DNA from: Komagataella phaffii GS115
Lineage: Eukaryota > Ascomycota > Pichiomycetes > Pichiales > Pichiaceae
DNA length: 64,000 nucleotides
Assembly (NCBI RefSeq): GCF_000027005.1
Contig: NC_012965.1
Span: forward strand, 1,661,001 to 1,725,000
Reading direction: 5' to 3'
The translations under genes were made by a program, and so were the position numbers. Under the pieces are notes generated by a model. It was not told the DNA's origin. It did not search any database and worked only from the letters and a program-made list of their open reading frames with translations. Shown here in pieces: positions 35,980 through 45,281 of the stretch (the stretch's first letter is position 1; each line of letters begins with the position of its first letter).

Positions 35980-38900
35980 ATGACCGTGGACATAGAGGAA
36001 ACAGTTACTGAGGACTTTGGATTCAGGTCAATCACCACAGGGATCAAAGTTGCCCCTGCTTTAGATACGGTTCCATTGAAGGAGTTGAACCTCCTAGCGT
36101 GGGGAAACATCACTAAAAAGTTTGCCCTCTCAATAGGTAACACATTACTCATTGGTGATACATCAGAATTAGACTCTTACATCAACCTCTCAACGACTGA
36201 AGACGAAGAGAAGCAAGCGCCGGTATTTGAGGGTGGCCATAGAACTGAGGTTTCTGATGTGTCACAGCTGGTTTTCAATGCCACTGAGACTTCGCTTCTT
36301 GCTTCCATCACCAATGATTTGAAAAGGGTTGAACCATCCAGTTCTGAGATCACGAACATCGAATCATTTGACTCTCCCGTCAGGGATATCTATGCATCTC
36401 CATTTTACTCATCAGTTTGTGCCGTTTTGCTAGAAGATCGTTTGGTCATTCTAGACATTGACAATGTAACCAACAGATTGGAATTACCTAATGTGTCCTC
36501 GTTTTCTTGGTCTAAAGCGGATAAATCCACATTTTATACAATTATTGATAATACTATTCAACGAAGGACTTTTGATGGTACCGAATCAGAGATTTCTCAA
36601 CCAGATGACATCGAGAATTCCTTTAGGCCCCTACAAGTCACCTCAATACTGAAAAATGATGAGGAACTGTTATTCGCTGTATATGGAGAGAGCATCAATC
36701 AAGATGAGCATGATTACAAACACTACATTATTGGGGGGAGTAGTGAACAAAAGATGCTAGATGTTTGTCCCCCCTATGGCTCTCTTCCAAGGCTGGCCAC
36801 ATACTACCTAAGCCAACTTAAATCATGGTCTCCAAACTGGCCAGATGTCGTCGTGGTAGCTTCGTCACCATCCACAGATATTCAAGCTTTTACTCCGGAA
36901 AAACTAGTGAACCAGCTTAACGACACAGACAGGGCCCAGCTGCCCTTAGACGAAGACTCAGGAGAAGATGACACACCATTAGGACTTGCTATCGACTTGA
37001 CCTCTACCCAGGAAGTGCTAGAACCTTGTAATGGGATTGATAATTGCAAATCTTTGCCAAGAGTTTGGGTGTTGACGAACCAGGGTAATTTACTTTCTTG
37101 GGCGTTATTTGATGCTCACGGCATCAAGAGTGATTCTTTAAGCAACGAAAGTGCGTTACAAAGTCTTCGTTCATATTACGAAACTGCAAAGGAATTACCG
37201 GCAGTGTCTTTTAAGGATACAAATGCCGCAGAAAAGCAAACTTCATCTGAAAGCCAACAAGATTTCAGGTCAGATGCTGACCTCACATCATCAACGCAGC
37301 CAGAAGACAACAAACCTCTTCCTGCCAGTGAGCAACTTTCTCCTCCTTCTGAGAAGAAAGAAGCAACATTTTTTAGCTCCTCAGGCTTTACTTCAAAACC
37401 TGCTGAGCCAAGTGGCTTCAATTCACATGGATTCAGCTCTTCTGGCTTCGGTTCCTCTGGATTTGGTACGTCACCCTTTAGAAGCTCTAACTTCTCAAGT
37501 ACCCAAGGAAATGCTTTTTCCAAGGATACTGGAGCTTTTGGAAGCTTTAAAAATGGGTCAACGGCATCCGAACCTTTTGGAAAGAACGCACCAGCTTTTG
37601 GTTCCACTGGTTTTGGGAATAACCCATCGTCTTCATCTCCATTTGCCAAACTTTCTCAACAAGGCAATAAAGTTTTAGGTTCAGGCTCTGCATCTACTTC
37701 CTCACCTTTCTCAAAGTTTGCTACCTCCAACAATTCTCAATCATCTCCGTTCGCATCGATTGCTTCTAATAAGAATAATAATGAAAGCATATTTAGTGCA
37801 GAAAAATCCAAAGGTTCGATTTTTGATACTTCAAGCAAATCTGCAAGTATTTTCCAAAAAGAAGACTCGCAGGGTACAAAGAAAAGTATTTTTGAGCTAG
37901 CATCAACAAACGTAGGACAACTGAAGAATGCTGATACGAAACCAAAATCAGAGAGCGATACGGATAATGAACTTGGAAGTAAACTTTATCAGTTGAGAAG
38001 TCCAACTTTTCTTAGGGATCTCAACTCATCCTCATCATCTCTTACTAAACAAAACGGCGAGCCAGATAATGACCTTAATAGCAGAATGCCACCTTTTGTA
38101 TTTAAACAAAAAAGCATTGCAGGTGTGAAGCCTGAAGATCTTTTTGGAAATACAGCTTCCAACGATAACCCTTTTTCCAGTTTAAACATTAAGGCAAAAG
38201 AGATAAACTCGGCAGCAGAATCGGACTCTTTGAATGATGTCTTCAGTCACAAGATAGCAATCACTTCGGATCCCCAGAAATACACACAAGAAAACAACAG
38301 CAGTAAAGACACACTATCAGTGGATGAACAGAATTCCGAAGAAGAATATGATATACCACATGGTGAGTCAGATCCTGATAAATCATCAGAGAGTGCTGAG
38401 CTATCTGTTTCCGTAAATAGCTCAGAACAAGAGTTTGGTCACACCTCAGATAACAAACATCCTCCGACTTCATTGAGGGACGGCAGTCATTCCCCACATG
38501 GCGAGCAAAATGTATCTAGAGAAGCCTCAAGCTCGGAAAATCCCTCCGATGATAATGAACAGTTGGAGTACATTTCAAAAGAAACAGAGGTTGCTGATAT
38601 ATCAAAATCTGGCGAACATAGAATTTCTAATGATTCCAGTGTTTCTTTTGCAGAAGGAAACCGTGTTTCTGAACCTGCTCAGGATGACTCTGTTACTTCT
38701 GACATCGAAAAAAGAAAATCCCAAACGTCAACCACTGCGGTGACACCATTCAATGAAGATTCAACGCCAAACAAGTCGGATAATTCGGAAGGAGATAGCA
38801 GCTCTTTTGAAATGGTAAAAGTTGAAGATGCAAAAGAAGAAACAAATGAACATAGTAGACAACGGATTTCCTTCCGAAATGAGTCTACTCAAATGGGCCT

Positions 38901-39645
38901 ACAAAGTATAGGTACAGAAACTGCTAATATACCTATGAAAAATGTTGCTGTTGGTGATGACAATTCTACATTACATGCAAGTAGCACTCAAACGGATGAT
39001 GAGTTGACACTGAGTCAAAAGAATATACCCATGAAAGTTCCTAATTATGTCACTCTAGGTAAAATAATTATGCCACAGTTAGATAGTGATCCTATCATGA
39101 ATCAAATTGAGCAGGTGTGTCACCAAGTGGAATCTGAGTTTGCCATTTTGAAAACTAATTCAGACAACATTGGAAAGTTCATTGAAGACCACCAAAGTCA
39201 AGAATTGACTCACACTGAATTATCTCTTGATTATGAATCTTATTGGCGTTTGAATGAAGCTGAGACGATCAAAGGATATGTGGAGGACTTGTCGGAACAA
39301 TTAGAGAAAGACCTGGCTGATCTCAAATCCGTCGAACAGGAAACACTCGACCAGCTTTCAGCTCTCAAGTCGCAGTTCTCAGAAACAAACGAGGTCAAAA
39401 GTCGCATTTATTCTTTAGAGGAGTTCAAGAATGTCTGTGAGAGCCCCGCTTTTTTGAAGCAACCCCTTGGTTACAAAATGTCAGAATCTAAAAGAGACAT
39501 CAACATTAAGCTGGGAGAAGTGGAACATAAACTGCGCGAGGCATGGACTGATACTCTGAAACTAAAGCTCCAGTTTACCAAGATTGAAAATAACAAAGAA
39601 TTGTCAGATGAGATTTATAAGAGTTACTTCTCTATGCGGTTTTAG
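35980..39645 (+). CDS. NUP159: nucleoporin Nup159 (cytoplasmic mRNA export platform)
   Basis: Nup159 sits on the cytoplasmic face of the nuclear pore, binds the helicase Dbp5 and supports mRNA export. The 1221-residue protein has an N-terminal beta-propeller (about 1-390). An FG-repeat zone follows (about 460-610, with FSSSGFGSSGFGTSPF), then an acidic Ser-rich middle. Near residues 968-1005 are TQ-containing motifs (STQMG, IGTET, SSTQTDD) like the dynein-light-chain Dyn2 binding sites. The C-terminal coiled coil (about 1040-1221) anchors to Nup82. Order and length fit the family, although the repeats are fewer than in S. cerevisiae (1460 residues). It lies 167 nt behind PSA1. Confidence 0.92.
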   Translation: MTVDIEETVTEDFGFRSITTGIKVAPALDTVPLKELNLLAWGNITKKFALSIGNTLLIGDTSELDSYINLSTTEDEEKQAPVFEGGHRTEVSDVSQLVFNATETSLLASITNDLKRVEPSSSEITNIESFDSPVRDIYASPFYSSVCAVLLEDRLVILDIDNVTNRLELPNVSSFSWSKADKSTFYTIIDNTIQRRTFDGTESEISQPDDIENSFRPLQVTSILKNDEELLFAVYGESINQDEHDYKHYIIGGSSEQKMLDVCPPYGSLPRLATYYLSQLKSWSPNWPDVVVVASSPSTDIQAFTPEKLVNQLNDTDRAQLPLDEDSGEDDTPLGLAIDLTSTQEVLEPCNGIDNCKSLPRVWVLTNQGNLLSWALFDAHGIKSDSLSNESALQSLRSYYETAKELPAVSFKDTNAAEKQTSSESQQDFRSDADLTSSTQPEDNKPLPASEQLSPPSEKKEATFFSSSGFTSKPAEPSGFNSHGFSSSGFGSSGFGTSPFRSSNFSSTQGNAFSKDTGAFGSFKNGSTASEPFGKNAPAFGSTGFGNNPSSSSPFAKLSQQGNKVLGSGSASTSSPFSKFATSNNSQSSPFASIASNKNNNESIFSAEKSKGSIFDTSSKSASIFQKEDSQGTKKSIFELASTNVGQLKNADTKPKSESDTDNELGSKLYQLRSPTFLRDLNSSSSSLTKQNGEPDNDLNSRMPPFVFKQKSIAGVKPEDLFGNTASNDNPFSSLNIKAKEINSAAESDSLNDVFSHKIAITSDPQKYTQENNSSKDTLSVDEQNSEEEYDIPHGESDPDKSSESAELSVSVNSSEQEFGHTSDNKHPPTSLRDGSHSPHGEQNVSREASSSENPSDDNEQLEYISKETEVADISKSGEHRISNDSSVSFAEGNRVSEPAQDDSVTSDIEKRKSQTSTTAVTPFNEDSTPNKSDNSEGDSSSFEMVKVEDAKEETNEHSRQRISFRNESTQMGLQSIGTETANIPMKNVAVGDDNSTLHASSTQTDDELTLSQKNIPMKVPNYVTLGKIIMPQLDSDPIMNQIEQVCHQVESEFAILKTNSDNIGKFIEDHQSQELTHTELSLDYESYWRLNEAETIKGYVEDLSEQLEKDLADLKSVEQETLDQLSALKSQFSETNEVKSRIYSLEEFKNVCESPAFLKQPLGYKMSESKRDINIKLGEVEHKLREAWTDTLKLKLQFTKIENNKELSDEIYKSYFSMRF

Positions 39646-40135
39646 CTGTCAATTCTTAACTTTGTGCAATCATATGCAGTAAGAAGTTACAATAATGGGT
39701 GATTTCCAGAGCAGCCAGAGCTACGAGACAATCAATTATTCTAGTGTTTATATACAATACATTCATGAATTTTCATCATCAAAGAAATGTAACCCGGGCA
39801 TGAAGTACCATAATGGTAGTTAAATTATAATACGATAAACCGGGAATTTAATCTCGAACAGAACACCTGCAATCAATAGGAAAAGGAAACATCTCCAAAA
39901 GGAAATGAATCAGTTATCAACTGCGTAAACTCAGCATCTCACACATGCAGTAAGAACTACCACAAGTTGCGTGACACGCCAAAGCGTTTCATTCTTGGTA
40001 AACAAATATGTGGAAGAGAAGGTATTCCTTTCTGAAAAGTTTTCTTAACAAACCAGGATCTCCACAATTCGCGCGTGTTTATAGTGCGATGCTCTTCTAT
40101 TTATTATTAGGGAATCTATACTGACCTGACAAGTT
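39646..40135. other. convergent intergenic region
   Basis: 490 nt between the converging NUP159 and zinc-cluster genes. It is AT-rich with no coding frame. The 12-nt word ATGCAGTAAGAA occurs twice (about 39674-39685 and 39944-39955), which may be chance. A CGTTTCA at about 39986 is not near any start codon. Confidence 0.4.
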
Positions 40136-42385
40136 CTACAAAAATACCAGATCCATGCCTGTCTCCTCCATAATGTCGTCCCAATTCCGCCCCCATCTGT
40201 GTGTCTTGCTAGTCTTCCATGCCATTCGCATGATTTGAAGCGCCTTTGGTGCACAAGGAACACCCTTCTTATCCAGGTTGATCATCTTCGCATCGAAAAA
40301 CTTCTGATCTGCCTCATCAATAACTTCACATCCACAAATGAATACGCAGAAAATTGAGCAAATCTCTGCCGAAGATCCAGGTTCAACATGTTTCTCCAAT
40401 GTCTCTCTAATCATTCTGCAGCATTTCTGCACCATAGAGGACTGTCGTGGCAATAACAGTACACGCCGATAAAGATTGATCAAACCAGCATAGTAGAACA
40501 GCTTATTCGTAGCCAACGCTAAATGACTCGAATCAGCTCCTGCATTTCTGTCGACTTTATCCAACGAAGTTTCGTAATTCTCCCAAAGTCTGTACTCAAC
40601 ATCCATTGCCTTTGTAATTAAACTAATAGGGAGGGACACCTCCTTTCCTTGGTTGCTGTGCAATATACAATTGACTCGCTTTATCAAAACGCACAATTCA
40701 GTGGATATTGCTAAAAGCTTGACATCAAATCCCAAGAAAAGATCGATAGAGTTTATATTGCTCCCCTCCGGAGCATCAATATACGAATGCAGCCTTGGAT
40801 CGTCGTAATTGATATGGTTTCCTAACTCCGTGTTTGTGTTCCCGATTGACTGCAAATGAGAGTTCATCTCTTCTGGTGAAGGTTTCAAGGGTGAGCATAA
40901 TGAACCAAGAGTATCAATATATGCAAACCATCTAATTATGAATGCTAATATGTTGGATTCTTTGATCATTTTTGATGAACTTGCCAAAACCCCATTGACA
41001 CTAGGTTGCTGATCGCTGCTTTCAGTGTTAGGCAGCGTCTTGATGACACCTCGGCTTAATAAGATTTGCTTGGCCCCTTTCATATGCAGTCTCCATTTCT
41101 GTTGTTTAGAAGAAAAGATATCGTAAGAGCTAAGAAGCAATATTACAGCTAGGGTTAAATCGGACGTTGCCGTTTCTGGATGCTGGAGGAAAGTAAGCAA
41201 GTCATTTAGGATTCTAGCCATCAACTGATCAACAACTTCCCGAGGTTCTTCTGTATTGGTCATGTAACATTTGTGAGTGATTGCAAACGATATTAAAATA
41301 GCCATAACAGTGCTGTTACCCATGGCAAGTCGAGGAAGTAAGATTTCTACTGGGTTTTCCCTGTACAAATGATGAGGCATAGGAACCAATACTGACGAAG
41401 TGACCTCCTTGAAAAATATGAAGCTTTCATAGTAATACGGGACACTCAGCAACATATCAGGTAATGGCAATATCCCGTTGGGAATTTGTTTGTGATAAAC
41501 ATTGTACATTGAGGTTAAACGAGAAAACTCGTTCTGAAGTGACTTTTTGTACAACTTGATAGCGCTTTCTGGTGGTTTAGCGTCTAATGGTTGGAGTAAA
41601 TTTGACTGAGAATTGCTATTGTCATTATAGGCAGAGTTTTGAATAAATGTGTTACTAAGAAAATTCCAAAACTCATCATCGTCCTCCACAAACGAGTTTA
41701 TTGCGTCGCTGTGCTCATCACTTGGTAGGTGCAATGAATTATGGTTGTTGTGAAGCAAAGGAATTTCATGAAAATAATTGTGCGACTTGTTGAGTTTGTT
41801 ACTGCTGGTAAGGTCTTGTGCATAGGAATCAAAATCTTCCATGAATTCGACGACACTCTCTTCGGAATTGGGGTTGAATGGCAACTCAGATTGATTACTA
41901 GGGATGTTGACAGAGTCTGACGTCGACATAGAGAGATGGTCGCTGTCCTCTTGGATCAACTCTGATACAATCCCTAGGTGATTGAGATCGATAGGTAAAT
42001 CATGTTTTTTCACCAGTTGATCAGATGCTTTTTGGATAGCATCATCGATTTGCAGTTGAAACGGTTCGGTTTTAATAGTCACCGTCGGTGTGTCAGGGAT
42101 TGTATTAACTGTGGAAGAAGAGCCTTCTGAGTTCATAGAGGTAGAGTAAATTGCTTCTCTTGAATTGAATAGATCTGGTATGGGATCCATTTTCAGCACT
42201 TTCTGAGTTTTATAAGGTCTGCCCCGTCCCCATTGCAATTGAATGGAATAGTCACATTCCGGGAGGTTTCCACTTACACACTTTCCGCATCTTGGTTTCT
42301 GTTCATCACATTTGATTTTGCGACGTTTACAATTGCGGCATCCAAAGCGACTTCTTGTGCCTTTACTCCCCGGCCCTTTATTCAT
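40136..42385 (-). CDS. Zn2Cys6 fungal transcription factor
   Basis: A binuclear zinc-cluster regulator of 749 residues from the ATG at 42383-42385. The frame is open to 42442 but only from a GTG. The six cysteines are C16, C19, C26, C33, C36 and C44 (C-X2-C-X6-C-X6-C-X2-C-X7-C), followed by LQWGRGRPYK, a linker found in the Lys14/Uga3-like group with a Fungal_trans_2-type middle region. The remainder is Ser/Asn-rich, then helical (about 290-749), as in ligand- or inducer-responsive zinc-cluster proteins. The target pathway cannot be read from sequence. A short uORF overlaps the start codon. Confidence 0.9.
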   Translation of the reverse strand: MNKGPGSKGTRSRFGCRNCKRRKIKCDEQKPRCGKCVSGNLPECDYSIQLQWGRGRPYKTQKVLKMDPIPDLFNSREAIYSTSMNSEGSSSTVNTIPDTPTVTIKTEPFQLQIDDAIQKASDQLVKKHDLPIDLNHLGIVSELIQEDSDHLSMSTSDSVNIPSNQSELPFNPNSEESVVEFMEDFDSYAQDLTSSNKLNKSHNYFHEIPLLHNNHNSLHLPSDEHSDAINSFVEDDDEFWNFLSNTFIQNSAYNDNSNSQSNLLQPLDAKPPESAIKLYKKSLQNEFSRLTSMYNVYHKQIPNGILPLPDMLLSVPYYYESFIFFKEVTSSVLVPMPHHLYRENPVEILLPRLAMGNSTVMAILISFAITHKCYMTNTEEPREVVDQLMARILNDLLTFLQHPETATSDLTLAVILLLSSYDIFSSKQQKWRLHMKGAKQILLSRGVIKTLPNTESSDQQPSVNGVLASSSKMIKESNILAFIIRWFAYIDTLGSLCSPLKPSPEEMNSHLQSIGNTNTELGNHINYDDPRLHSYIDAPEGSNINSIDLFLGFDVKLLAISTELCVLIKRVNCILHSNQGKEVSLPISLITKAMDVEYRLWENYETSLDKVDRNAGADSSHLALATNKLFYYAGLINLYRRVLLLPRQSSMVQKCCRMIRETLEKHVEPGSSAEICSIFCVFICGCEVIDEADQKFFDAKMINLDKKGVPCAPKALQIMRMAWKTSKTHRWGRNWDDIMEETGMDLVFL

Positions 42386-42434
42386 GTAAGAAAGAGATTG
42401 AGGGTTCGGGTGAAACTTGCAAATAAAGAAGCAT
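42378..42434 (-). promoter_or_regulatory. uORF overlapping the zinc-cluster gene start
   Basis: An 18-codon frame begins with an ATG at 42432-42434. It ends with TAA at 42378-42380, just past the main ATG (42383-42385) in another frame. Ribosomes using it would terminate beyond the main start, so it could repress translation. Whether the mRNA includes it is unknown. Confidence 0.5.
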
Positions 42435-42534
42435 CGTACCACCTGTCGCGCTAGAACTATGCACTATCTCACCAGCTTAGCAGGTCGAACTGGTTTGTAT
42501 CCCGTTGAAGGGAGGAAATGCTGAGGGAGAAAAA

Positions 42535-42942
42535 TCATCCTTGTAGATATTTAACTTGTTCTTTGAATATGCTCTCCTGTGATCTCAAATTGTCCTCCAA
42601 TTCCTTGATCCGAGTAGCATATAACAATTCACAAATTTCTTTATTTCCCTCTAACCCTTCCTCTTGGTTGATATTGTGTTGCTTGAGTAAATTGTAGTAC
42701 AATTCCAAGGCCTCTGACGGCTTGAGACGAATTTTGTTTACAGCTGGGTTGTCCCTAGCTATCAGAGAATGATGGTTGAGTTTTTCAATTATTTGGGACA
42801 TCGCATCTTCATCAACACTCTCTCCGTCCACCTCTTGTAACGTCAAATGAATGCTTTGGCAGAGTAACAACAGAAATTGGGTTGTGTAAATCTGGGGATC
42901 CACTATGATATTGGCTACGTCTCTGCCAATGTTACCTGTCAT
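42535..42942 (-). CDS. hypothetical small helical/coiled-coil protein
   Basis: 135 residues from the ATG at 42940-42942; the longer open frame starts at a TTG. The sequence is predominantly helical, with a C-terminal coiled-coil-like segment (ICELLYATRIKELEDNLRSQESIFKEQVKYLQG, about 103-135, heptad-like Leu/Ile/Tyr spacing). There is no membrane segment, signal peptide or catalytic motif. It could be a small subunit of a larger complex, but I cannot assign it. It lies between the zinc-cluster gene and the divergent kinase gene. Confidence 0.68.
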   Translation of the reverse strand: MTGNIGRDVANIIVDPQIYTTQFLLLLCQSIHLTLQEVDGESVDEDAMSQIIEKLNHHSLIARDNPAVNKIRLKPSEALELYYNLLKQHNINQEEGLEGNKEICELLYATRIKELEDNLRSQESIFKEQVKYLQG

Positions 42943-43124
42943 TTCGGAGGTTTTATACAAGGAAAGGTTTCTTACAGATCAGATATAAATCCCACAAAAA
43001 AATCTCGAAGTTTGAAATCCAAACATAAATAACATCAAACCAAATAGAACTACACATATTGCAACCGGTGCATTCCCCTTCCTACAAGTTGTTCCCAAAG
43101 CTACAGTAGACATATTTTATATTC

Positions 43125-43139
43125 ATGTTACATTGCTGA
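43125..43139 (+). promoter_or_regulatory. minimal uORF before the DYRK kinase
   Basis: ATG TTA CAT TGC TGA forms a four-residue uORF whose stop ends 2 nt before the kinase ATG at 43142. If included in the mRNA it would lower initiation at the kinase start. Confidence 0.5.
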
Positions 43140-43141
43140 TT

Positions 43142-45145
43142 ATGGACCTGTCGGATACCTCCAAAAACGAGGAAAGCTTCCGTTATTACACACCTAAGAA
43201 GCGAGATTTGTACCAGGACCTTGATCTAAGCTATATTGCCAAACAACTTGCGAAGATCGGTATTCACGGTGATAACGATGAAGTAGTCAAAAGAAGTCAA
43301 AAGGTTTCACGTATTCCTACGTTAGAAAGTCCCAGTTTGAACAGAAAACAGTACCAGACTCCAAAGAAAACACCACCCGGTTCTCGGTTGCCTGTATTGG
43401 ATCGGAGCATTGCCAGAGAAACAACAAAATCCAGCGATAGGTTACGGTCGAAACTAAACCCAAGAACTCCGAAATCACCCAAAGATCGCATATCTCCCGC
43501 CATAAAACTCAACCCGCACCCATTTATAGATAAACAACGAAGAGTCTTTAGTGAAATTTCACCTTCCAAGAACGCTCCCAAGAATATCAGAAAATTTTCC
43601 TTGCATGGACCTCCTAAAGCACATATTGACAGAGAGAATAATGTACCAAGATATTTGAACCCAACAGCCAGCTCATTGACCCGTAAGGATCCTCCTAAAA
43701 CTGCGACTGCACCTTCTTCTTCCATTGCTTCGTTCCCTGTCAAGGTTCCAAGAACCAGAAACTCTCAGAAGTCATCATACACAAGACCTCGAGCGAGATC
43801 TACGAGAAGGTCTACCCTACAGGACAGTCGAAACTTCAAAATTGACACTATCGAACTTTTATTCGAATGCCTAAGGAATCACAAGAGCACACATGATATC
43901 GTATCAAACTACACCAACATAAAAAAGGCACATGTCTCTTTATCGAATTCACAATCAGCATTGAGCATGTATGAAAAGGGAGAGATATTACAGACGAAGG
44001 AAGTCTATTTTGTAGGCAAATCTAAGGATTGCAAGACGCAGATAAGCATGAATAACCCTTCCAACAATTTTGGGTTTGATAATGCTGACAAGTCATATAT
44101 CGCCAACATTGGGGATCATTTGAACTATAGATACGAGATTTTGAATTATATGGGCAAAGGATCGTTCGGAAATGTAATTTCCTGCCTGGATCATAAAAAC
44201 CAAAGTGTTGTTGCAATAAAGATTATCAAAAATGAAATGTGCTGGTCACTTCAAGCCATTAGTGAGATCAAAATGCTCAAGAGTCTACAATCTCGACATC
44301 CTCATATTAATAACCACATTGTTAGGTATCTGGACAACTTTCACTTCAGAGGGCATGTTTGCATAGTCTCCGAGCTACTACTGACGGATTTATACCAAGT
44401 CATACAGTCCACTAGCTTCAGAGGTTTAGATCTAAACTTGATTCAAATTATTGCCCGACAATTCATTCAAAGTCTAGACTTCATACATTCTAGAGGCATT
44501 ATCCATTGTGATCTCAAGCCTGAAAACATTATGCTGACTCCGGATATAGCCACTGGAAAAATCAACATCAAGGTCATTGATTTTGGATCCTCGTGCAAAG
44601 AAGGACAATTATCGTACTCATACTTACAATCACGGTACTACAGAGCACCCGAAGTGTTTGTTGGTGCTAGATACGATAGCAAAATCGACATTTGGTCAAT
44701 GGCAACTATTCTCGTCGAATTGTACACCGGGAAACCATTGATTGTTTGCAAGGATGAGTTTGAGCTGTTCACCAAGGCTCTGGAGTACTTTGGAGTACCT
44801 AAACGAGACACAATTCAACATTGGCAGTTCGAACTAAATGCATGTGGACCCATAATAAACCAGAGCGACAAACCTGACACCTCAAAAAGCATTAATAAAT
44901 CAACTATTCTATGGACGTGTTTTGACTCTTTGTCTTACAATCTCCGTTTGGATCACGTCCGCTCATTGAAGCCCAATGTGAAAATCAGAGGCACTAGCGT
45001 AGATAACATGTTACTCAGGCATCAACAATTCTCCAAGTCTCCGATGCTATTCATGCCATTTTTGGACTTTCTTGACCAATGTTTCCACTGGGACCCAAGA
45101 GAACGAGCCAGTGCACGCCAACTAAGAGATCATAGGTTTATATAG
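43142..45145 (+). CDS. DYRK-family protein kinase (Pom1-like)
   Basis: A 667-residue kinase with a basic, Ser/Pro-rich N-terminal half carrying many S/T-P sites (YQTPKKTPPGS, NPRTPKSPKD), then a C-terminal kinase domain (about 330-667). Visible catalytic features are the glycine loop GKGSFGNV, the VAIK lysine at residue 360, IHCDLKPEN with Asp457, and DFGSS, the DYRK form of DFG. The activation loop has Tyr492-Ser-Tyr494 in YSYLQSRYYRAPEV, the DYRK self-phosphorylated YxY motif. The segment before the domain (FVGKSKDCKTQI... IGDHLNYRYEILNYMGKG) resembles the DYRK homology box. It is closer to Pom1/DYRK2 than to Yak1. In fission yeast Pom1 links cell polarity and mitotic entry; that role is not shown here. 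Confidence 0.88.
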   Translation: MDLSDTSKNEESFRYYTPKKRDLYQDLDLSYIAKQLAKIGIHGDNDEVVKRSQKVSRIPTLESPSLNRKQYQTPKKTPPGSRLPVLDRSIARETTKSSDRLRSKLNPRTPKSPKDRISPAIKLNPHPFIDKQRRVFSEISPSKNAPKNIRKFSLHGPPKAHIDRENNVPRYLNPTASSLTRKDPPKTATAPSSSIASFPVKVPRTRNSQKSSYTRPRARSTRRSTLQDSRNFKIDTIELLFECLRNHKSTHDIVSNYTNIKKAHVSLSNSQSALSMYEKGEILQTKEVYFVGKSKDCKTQISMNNPSNNFGFDNADKSYIANIGDHLNYRYEILNYMGKGSFGNVISCLDHKNQSVVAIKIIKNEMCWSLQAISEIKMLKSLQSRHPHINNHIVRYLDNFHFRGHVCIVSELLLTDLYQVIQSTSFRGLDLNLIQIIARQFIQSLDFIHSRGIIHCDLKPENIMLTPDIATGKINIKVIDFGSSCKEGQLSYSYLQSRYYRAPEVFVGARYDSKIDIWSMATILVELYTGKPLIVCKDEFELFTKALEYFGVPKRDTIQHWQFELNACGPIINQSDKPDTSKSINKSTILWTCFDSLSYNLRLDHVRSLKPNVKIRGTSVDNMLLRHQQFSKSPMLFMPFLDFLDQCFHWDPRERASARQLRDHRFI

Positions 45146-45281
45146 GTATATATGTATTAATAATCATCCTTAGTCCAGGCTTATATACCGTTGCTATTCA
45201 TAGATTGATTTCGCGTGAGAAGAGCTCCCCAGATTTTTTTGATAATTACTGATCAATTTCACTGCCCACTTCTTACGGACA

